Source of the DNA: Eubacteriales bacterium
GTDB lineage: Bacteria; Bacillota_A; Clostridia; Christensenellales; Aristaeellaceae
DNA: 9,457 bases
NCBI GenBank assembly: GCA_029974035.1
Contig: JARKQG010000139.1
Location: 1-9,457 of the forward strand
Reading direction: 5' to 3'
Made by a program: the position numbers and the translations under genes. Shown piece by piece: positions 1 through 9,457 of this stretch. Position 1 is the stretch's first letter, and each line of letters opens with the position of its first letter. Below the pieces are notes generated by a model. The model saw only the letters and a list, made by a program, of their open reading frames with translations, had not been told where the DNA came from and did not search any database.

Positions 1-1944
<1,944 letters not shown>

Positions 1945-1974
1945 GGCGCGCGCGAAAAAGCGCCCCTTGCCGGA

Positions 1975-2006
1975 GCGGCCGGATACCCATCTGGGTGTCC
2001 GGCCGC
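1975..2006 (+). terminator. Hairpin terminator of groESL
   Basis: A 14-bp stem (left arm 1975-1988, GCGGCCGGATACCC; right arm 1993-2006) with one G-T wobble closes over the four-base loop ATCT, 30 bases after the groEL stop. The following bases are T-rich but interrupted (TTGATGCATTTGATTG), so the uridine tract is weaker than ideal. Its position between groEL and a separate strong promoter supports a terminator role; read-through remains possible. Confidence 0.75.
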
Positions 2007-2019
2007 TTGATGCATTTGA

Positions 2020-2048
2020 TTGACGGCGGCGTGGCACCGCGCTATAAT
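2020..2048 (+). promoter_or_regulatory. Housekeeping (sigma-70/sigma-A type) promoter of the MgtC-family gene
   Basis: TTGACG at 2020-2025 and a perfect TATAAT at 2043-2048 are separated by exactly 17 bases, one mismatch from the full consensus. Transcription should start near 2055, giving a leader of only about 28 bases before the ATG at 2083. The -35 element begins 14 bases after the groEL hairpin. The leader is too short for a metal riboswitch or attenuator, so expression is probably constitutive or controlled by a factor binding outside the visible core elements. Confidence 0.9.
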
Positions 2049-2063
2049 CATGACACACGAAGC

Positions 2064-2070
2064 AGGGAGG
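2064..2070 (+). promoter_or_regulatory. Ribosome binding site fixing the MgtC-family start
   Basis: AGGGAGG lies 12 bases before the ATG at 2083. This is slightly long spacing, but it is the only good Shine-Dalgarno sequence here. In-frame starts further upstream (TTG at 2020, ATG at 2050) overlap or precede the expected transcription start, which rules them out. Confidence 0.75.
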
Positions 2071-2082
2071 CGGAAAATATCC

Positions 2083-2748
2083 ATGAGCAGATGGGAGATC
2101 GCGCTGCGCATCGCGATGGCGCTCCTGGTGGGCACGGTCATCGGCGTGGAGCGCGAGCGCAAAAACCGGCCCGCCGGCATGCGCACCCATGTACTGGTAT
2201 GCCTGGGCGCCTGCGTCATCGCGCTGATCGAGTGCTCCATCGAGATGGAGGCGCTGCGCGAGGGCGTCAGCTTCACCGTCGGCCGCATCACCGCCCAGGT
2301 GGTCAGCGGCATCGGCTTTCTGGGGGCGGGCACCATCATCATGTCCCGCAAGAAGATCGTGGGGCTCACCACCGCCGCGTCGCTGTGGAACAGCGCCTGC
2401 CTGGGCATCGCCGCCGGCATGGGCTATTACGAGATCGCCGGAATCGGCTGCGCGCTGGTGGTCATCGTGCTGACGGTCATGCCGCGCGTCATCCGCGTCA
2501 ACGTCAACAAGCGCATAGAGATCCGCTTTCTGCACCGGGCGGAGACGATCCCCTTCATCAACGGATACTTTGAGGAGAAGCACATCACCGTGTTCGACGT
2601 GGACTTCCACGTGGAGAACAACGAAGAGGGCAACCTGTACACCAACACCTACGACCTGCGCCTGACCAGCGCCGTGGAGTACCCGGAAATTGTGCAGCAC
2701 CTGTCGGAATACCCCAACGTGCAGAGCGTGCGCACCATCAGCGTGTGA
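2083..2748 (+). CDS. MgtC/SapB family membrane protein
   Basis: This is a 221-residue integral membrane protein of the MgtC/SapB family. The N-terminal half has about five hydrophobic segments (roughly residues 7-22, 34-50, 66-88, 95-113 and 116-134) and carries the family signatures: IGVERERKNRPAGMRTH at 20-36, AQVVSGIGFLGAGTII at 71-86 and GLTTAASLW at 94-102. Residues 140-221 form a soluble, probably cytoplasmic, ACT-like domain ending YPNVQSVRTISV, as in longer family members. Relatives include Salmonella and Mycobacterium MgtC, linked to survival in low magnesium and in macrophages; some bind and inhibit the F-type ATP synthase, but the biochemical role of most homologues is unknown. No magnesium transporter gene or Mg-sensing leader is visible next to it, so an MgtC virulence function should not be assumed. 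The gene is monocistronic with its own strong promoter and converges on gyrA. The ATG at 2083 is preferred over upstream in-frame codons because the promoter lies across them. Confidence 0.93.
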   Translation: MSRWEIALRIAMALLVGTVIGVERERKNRPAGMRTHVLVCLGACVIALIECSIEMEALREGVSFTVGRITAQVVSGIGFLGAGTIIMSRKKIVGLTTAASLWNSACLGIAAGMGYYEIAGIGCALVVIVLTVMPRVIRVNVNKRIEIRFLHRAETIPFINGYFEEKHITVFDVDFHVENNEEGNLYTNTYDLRLTSAVEYPEIVQHLSEYPNVQSVRTISV

Positions 2749-2760
2749 GGAAATCGCTTC

Positions 2761-2791
2761 GCATCGAAAAACCGCGCAGTTTTTTTGATGC
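2761..2791. repeat. Inverted repeat with A5/T7 arms between convergent genes
   Basis: GCATC-G-AAAAA (2761-2771) can pair with TTTTT-T-GATGC (2781-2791), an 11-bp stem with one G-T wobble and a loop of nine bases. It lies 12 bases after the MgtC-family stop. It may be part of a two-way terminator: T7 at 2780-2786 on the plus strand, and a five-T run (2767-2771) on the minus strand after the neighbouring hairpin. The GC core of this hairpin is weak, so its termination strength is uncertain. Confidence 0.5.
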
Positions 2792-2794
2792 TTT

Positions 2795-2821
2795 GAGCGC
2801 CGCGGCATTGCCGCGGCGCTC
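2795..2821. terminator. Perfect 12-bp hairpin between the MgtC-family gene and gyrA
   Basis: GAGCGCCGCGGC at 2795-2806 is followed by a three-base loop and its exact complement at 2810-2821. It stands 17 bases beyond the gyrA stop and 46 bases beyond the MgtC-family stop, where a shared convergent terminator is expected. On the plus strand it is followed by CCGGGTTTT-type sequence, and on the minus strand by AAAGCATC and then seven A; neither is a classic T tract. The hairpin itself is certain, while the terminator role is inferred from position. Confidence 0.65.
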
Positions 2822-2838
2822 CGGGTTTTGGGGCCGGA

Positions 2839-5418
<2,580 letters not shown>

Positions 5419-5426
5419 GAATGCTG

Positions 5427-5435
5427 CTCCCTTCC
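5427..5435 (-). promoter_or_regulatory. Ribosome binding site for the gyrA GTG start
   Basis: Read on the minus strand, GGAAGGGAG stands eight bases before GTG-CCG-GAC. It lies inside the 24-base gyrB-gyrA gap, so gyrA is translated from its own site rather than by stop-start coupling, and it supports the non-ATG start. Confidence 0.8.
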
Positions 5436-5442
5436 GGCGTTG

Positions 5443-7476
<2,034 letters not shown>

Positions 7477-7513
7477 TTACATGCCCGCGGCGGACAAAGC
7501 GCGCCGCAAGCAG

Positions 7514-7542
7514 AAAAAGCGCGCCGGCCAAGGCCGGCGCGC
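7514..7542 (-). terminator. Intrinsic terminator downstream of the sorE-like gene
   Basis: On the minus strand an 11-bp perfect stem (arms 7532-7542 and 7519-7529, GCGCGCCGGCC; two central bases, so about 10 pairs with a four-base loop) is followed by TTTTTCTG (T5 at 7514-7518). It begins 22 bases past the TAA of the sorE-like gene. It is the clearest Rho-independent terminator in the window and separates this unit from gyrBA, whose promoter lies about 80 bases further on. Confidence 0.92.
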
Positions 7543-7564
7543 GGGGCGAAAGCGGGGGTGCGCG

Positions 7565-8824
7565 TTACACCGAAATGGGCTTGGCGTGGGCCAGAAGGTA
7601 ATCCTCGGCCTCCTTGGTCCACAGCCCGGCGGGGCACAGCTCGGCCAGCTTGGCCATCAGCGGATCGGCCTTGCCCTTCTCGGCAAAGTCGTCGATGGCG
7701 GTCAGCGGCATGGAGATGCCGGTGTAGATCAGCTTCTTGCCGCCCGGGATCTTGGGCAGGTTCATCGTGGTGTCGATGACCGCGTCCAGGCCGCCGATGT
7801 GGGTGATCATGCCGGAGGGGTTGAGCTTGCCCTCGGCGATCATCTTGAGGGACTCGATCATGTCGGCGGTGTTGCCGCCGGAGGTGCCCACGATGTGGGT
7901 GGCGTTGTAGTGCACGTTGTAGAAGTTGAACTGGGCGGTCAGCTGGGTGTTGGTGGGGCCGGCAAAGAAGTTGAGGCAGCCGTCGTGGCCCAGGATCTTG
8001 TCGCCCTGCTCGATGACCGCGGCCACCGGCGCGAAGATCAGCACGTCGTCATAGCCCTTGCCGCCGTTCTGATCCAGCAGCTGCTGCACCGGGTTTTCCA
8101 CCTTGGTGTTGAGGTAGATCAGCTTCACGCCGTTTTTGGCCGCTTCCTCCACGGTGTAGATGGAGGCGGCGCGGTCCAGCCGGGGCTGGTCGATGTCGGT
8201 GACCACCAGAAGGCCGGGCTTCCGGTCGCAGTGGATGGCATAGTCGATGGCGCCCAGGCCCATGGGGCCCGCGCCGGCCAGGATCGCCATGGCGCCGCCT
8301 TCCTTGATGCCCATCAGGTGCTCGTACTTGCCCATCTGGGTGTGGTACATGGCGTGGTAGGTGCCCACGATGCAGCTGAGCGGTTCGGACACGGAGCCGT
8401 AGAAGTAGGCGGGGGCCTTGTACTCCAGGAGGCAGTCCATCTCCATGACCTCGGGGGCCAGGATGCAGTAGGTCATGTCGCCGCCCATGTAGGGGTAGGC
8501 GTAGCCGGGGGTGGCCATGGAGCCCTTGTAATTGAGGGCCGGCTGGATGGTGAATTTGTCGCCGGCCTTGTACTTGTGCTTCCACTTGGCGCCCACTTCG
8601 ACGATGTTGCCGCAGAACTCGTGGCCGACGACGATGGGGTTCGTCGCGATGTCGTTGGGCACGCGCTTATGGTCGCTGCCCTGAATGGTGGCCTTGTAGG
8701 TGGACATGCAGATGCTGTCCGAGACGATCTTCACCAGAATTTCGTCATCCTTGAGGGCCGGCAGCTCGAAACTTTCGAGGCGCAGGTCGTTTTTGCCGTA
8801 GAGTCTGACAGCGGTGGTCTTCAT
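7565..8824 (-). CDS. sorE: Zinc-type alcohol dehydrogenase, probable L-sorbose-1-phosphate reductase
   Basis: This is a 419-residue cytoplasmic medium-chain dehydrogenase/reductase. From recall it resembles SorE, which reduces L-sorbose 1-phosphate to D-glucitol 6-phosphate, particularly at the N-terminus (MKTTAVRLYGKNDLRLESFEL, SDSICMSTYKA). Likely catalytic zinc ligands are C39, H68-E69 (GHEF) and E147 (SEPLSC). The structural-zinc lobe with four closely spaced cysteines is absent. The Rossmann motif GAGPMGLGA is at 184-192, and D210 at the end of the second strand (VVTDID) suggests a preference for NAD(H). The ATG at 8822-8824 has a strong GAAGGAGGG six bases upstream. An upstream sorbitol-6-phosphate dehydrogenase-like gene, 85 bases away on the same strand with no convincing promoter between, fits the same pathway and supports the substrate call. 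Related enzymes on other polyol or ketose phosphates cannot be excluded. A terminator follows the gene. Confidence 0.8.
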   Translation of the reverse strand: MKTTAVRLYGKNDLRLESFELPALKDDEILVKIVSDSICMSTYKATIQGSDHKRVPNDIATNPIVVGHEFCGNIVEVGAKWKHKYKAGDKFTIQPALNYKGSMATPGYAYPYMGGDMTYCILAPEVMEMDCLLEYKAPAYFYGSVSEPLSCIVGTYHAMYHTQMGKYEHLMGIKEGGAMAILAGAGPMGLGAIDYAIHCDRKPGLLVVTDIDQPRLDRAASIYTVEEAAKNGVKLIYLNTKVENPVQQLLDQNGGKGYDDVLIFAPVAAVIEQGDKILGHDGCLNFFAGPTNTQLTAQFNFYNVHYNATHIVGTSGGNTADMIESLKMIAEGKLNPSGMITHIGGLDAVIDTTMNLPKIPGGKKLIYTGISMPLTAIDDFAEKGKADPLMAKLAELCPAGLWTKEAEDYLLAHAKPISV

Positions 8825-8909
8825 GAAATACCCTCCTTCGTTGCAATGGGGTGCGGAGCACTTCTCTTTATGGAGATACCCGTTCCGGCGCGCCGTAAAA
8901 CGCCGCGCG

Positions 8910-9457
8910 TCAGGTCATCTGCTGGCCGCCGGTGACGTTGAGCGCCTGGCCGGTCATGTAGGAGGCCTCGTCCGACAAAAGGAACACCATGAGGTTTGCC
9001 ACGTCCTCGTACTGGCAGCCGCGCTTCATGGGCACCTGGTTGATGTACTTTTCGCGGATCTTTTCCTTGGTGGTGCCCTGATTGCGGGCGTACTGCTCGT
9101 AGAGGGAATTGACCCAGAGCGGGCTGTCGAGGAGGTTCCCCGGGCAGATGGCGTTGACGCGGATGTTCTCCTCCGCCAATTCCAGCGCCAGCGACTGGGT
9201 GAGCCCCACGCCGCCGAACTTCGACGCCGCGTAGGCGCAGTTCTTGGAGGAGCCCTTCTTGCCCGACTTGGAGTTGATCTGCACGATGGCGCCCTTGCCG
9301 CTTTTGCGCAGGCGCGGGATCACGGCCTTGCAGGTGTTGAAGTAGCCGTTCAGGTTCACGTCCACGACCTTGGAGAACTGGCGGCAGGTCATCTCCCCGA
9401 CGGGGCCGGAGATCAGGATCGCGGCGTTGGAGACGAGCATGTCGATCCGGCCGAATT
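8910..9457 (-). CDS. srlD: Short-chain dehydrogenase, probable sorbitol-6-phosphate 2-dehydrogenase (5' partial)
   Basis: The frame is open through the right edge, so the N-terminus is missing; about 182 residues remain of roughly 260. The start of the visible part (FGRIDMLVSNAAI) matches the middle of the short-chain dehydrogenase fold. The missing part would hold the GxxxGxG coenzyme motif. Counting from the Met at 9440, the catalytic tetrad is N29, S57, Y70 and K74 (YAASK). Segments such as QINSKSGKKGS, FGGVGLTQSLALELAE, VPMKRGCQYEDV and the ending TGQALNVTGGQ closely resemble, from recall, E. coli SrlD/GutD and Klebsiella SorD. These oxidise D-glucitol 6-phosphate to D-fructose 6-phosphate with NAD. 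It lies upstream of the sorE-like gene in the probable same transcript. ATG 9440 is internal, not the true start. The family is certain; the substrate is likely. Confidence 0.85.
   Translation of the reverse strand, partial: FGRIDMLVSNAAILISGPVGEMTCRQFSKVVDVNLNGYFNTCKAVIPRLRKSGKGAIVQINSKSGKKGSSKNCAYAASKFGGVGLTQSLALELAEENIRVNAICPGNLLDSPLWVNSLYEQYARNQGTTKEKIREKYINQVPMKRGCQYEDVANLMVFLLSDEASYMTGQALNVTGGQQMT

Noticed and set aside
2020..2082. Upstream in-frame starts extending the MgtC-family protein by up to 21 residues
   Set aside because: They lie within or before the -35/-10 elements and the expected transcription start. The extension is hydrophilic and unlike the family N-terminus, whereas the ATG at 2083 has a Shine-Dalgarno sequence.
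7481..8935. 484-codon open frame on the plus strand opposite the sorE-like gene
   Set aside because: Exact antisense register with a gene that has clear zinc-ligand and Rossmann motifs. The translation is His/Gly/Val/Asp-rich without domains, and the frame starts by reading through a strong terminator hairpin.
9453..9457. Terminal GAATT as a cloning junction
   Set aside because: Five bases at a window edge occur easily by chance, and the gene frame continues naturally to the end.

Overview
The window looks like a chromosomal segment from a GC-rich Gram-positive bacterium, most likely a Clostridia-type member of the Bacillota. This is inferred from four things: strong GGAGG-type ribosome binding sites; a 648-residue GyrB without the large insert of enterobacterial GyrB; a GroEL ending in a short GGM tail; and two sugar-phosphate dehydrogenases of the kind found in sorbose/sorbitol modules. 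No phylogenetic marker was compared against a database, so the assignment is tentative.

Layout. On the plus strand from the left edge come groES (missing only the first two bases of its start codon) and groEL, 29 bases apart and clearly one operon, closed by a 14-bp stem hairpin at 1975-2006. Fourteen bases later an almost consensus housekeeping promoter (TTGACG, 17-base spacer, TATAAT) drives a monocistronic MgtC/SapB-family membrane protein gene. This gene converges on the next block, with two inverted repeats (2761-2821) in the 90-base gap. The minus strand then carries gyrB followed by gyrA (24 bases apart), transcribed right to left from an extended -10 promoter just upstream of gyrB. 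Further right, also on the minus strand, a zinc-type medium-chain dehydrogenase resembling L-sorbose-1-phosphate reductase (SorE) ends at a textbook terminator (7514-7542). It is preceded by the C-terminal two thirds of a short-chain dehydrogenase of the sorbitol-6-phosphate 2-dehydrogenase family, which runs off the right edge.

Function. The window is four independent transcription units: protein folding (GroESL), an inner-membrane MgtC-like protein, DNA supercoiling (gyrase, both subunits complete, with all the key residues I checked present), and part of a ketose/hexitol phosphate pathway. The last two enzymes would together convert L-sorbose 1-phosphate to glucitol 6-phosphate and then to fructose 6-phosphate. 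Except for the two edge-truncated genes, every gene is intact. I see no insertion sequence, tRNA, rRNA, CRISPR array, phage gene or defence system. The long open frames opposite groEL/mgtC, gyrBA and sorE are explained by codon bias. This is mostly an ordinary core-genome region. The points worth a second look are promoter and terminator architecture, the acidic cysteine-containing tail of GyrA, the location of gyrBA, and the sugar-phosphate module at the right edge.
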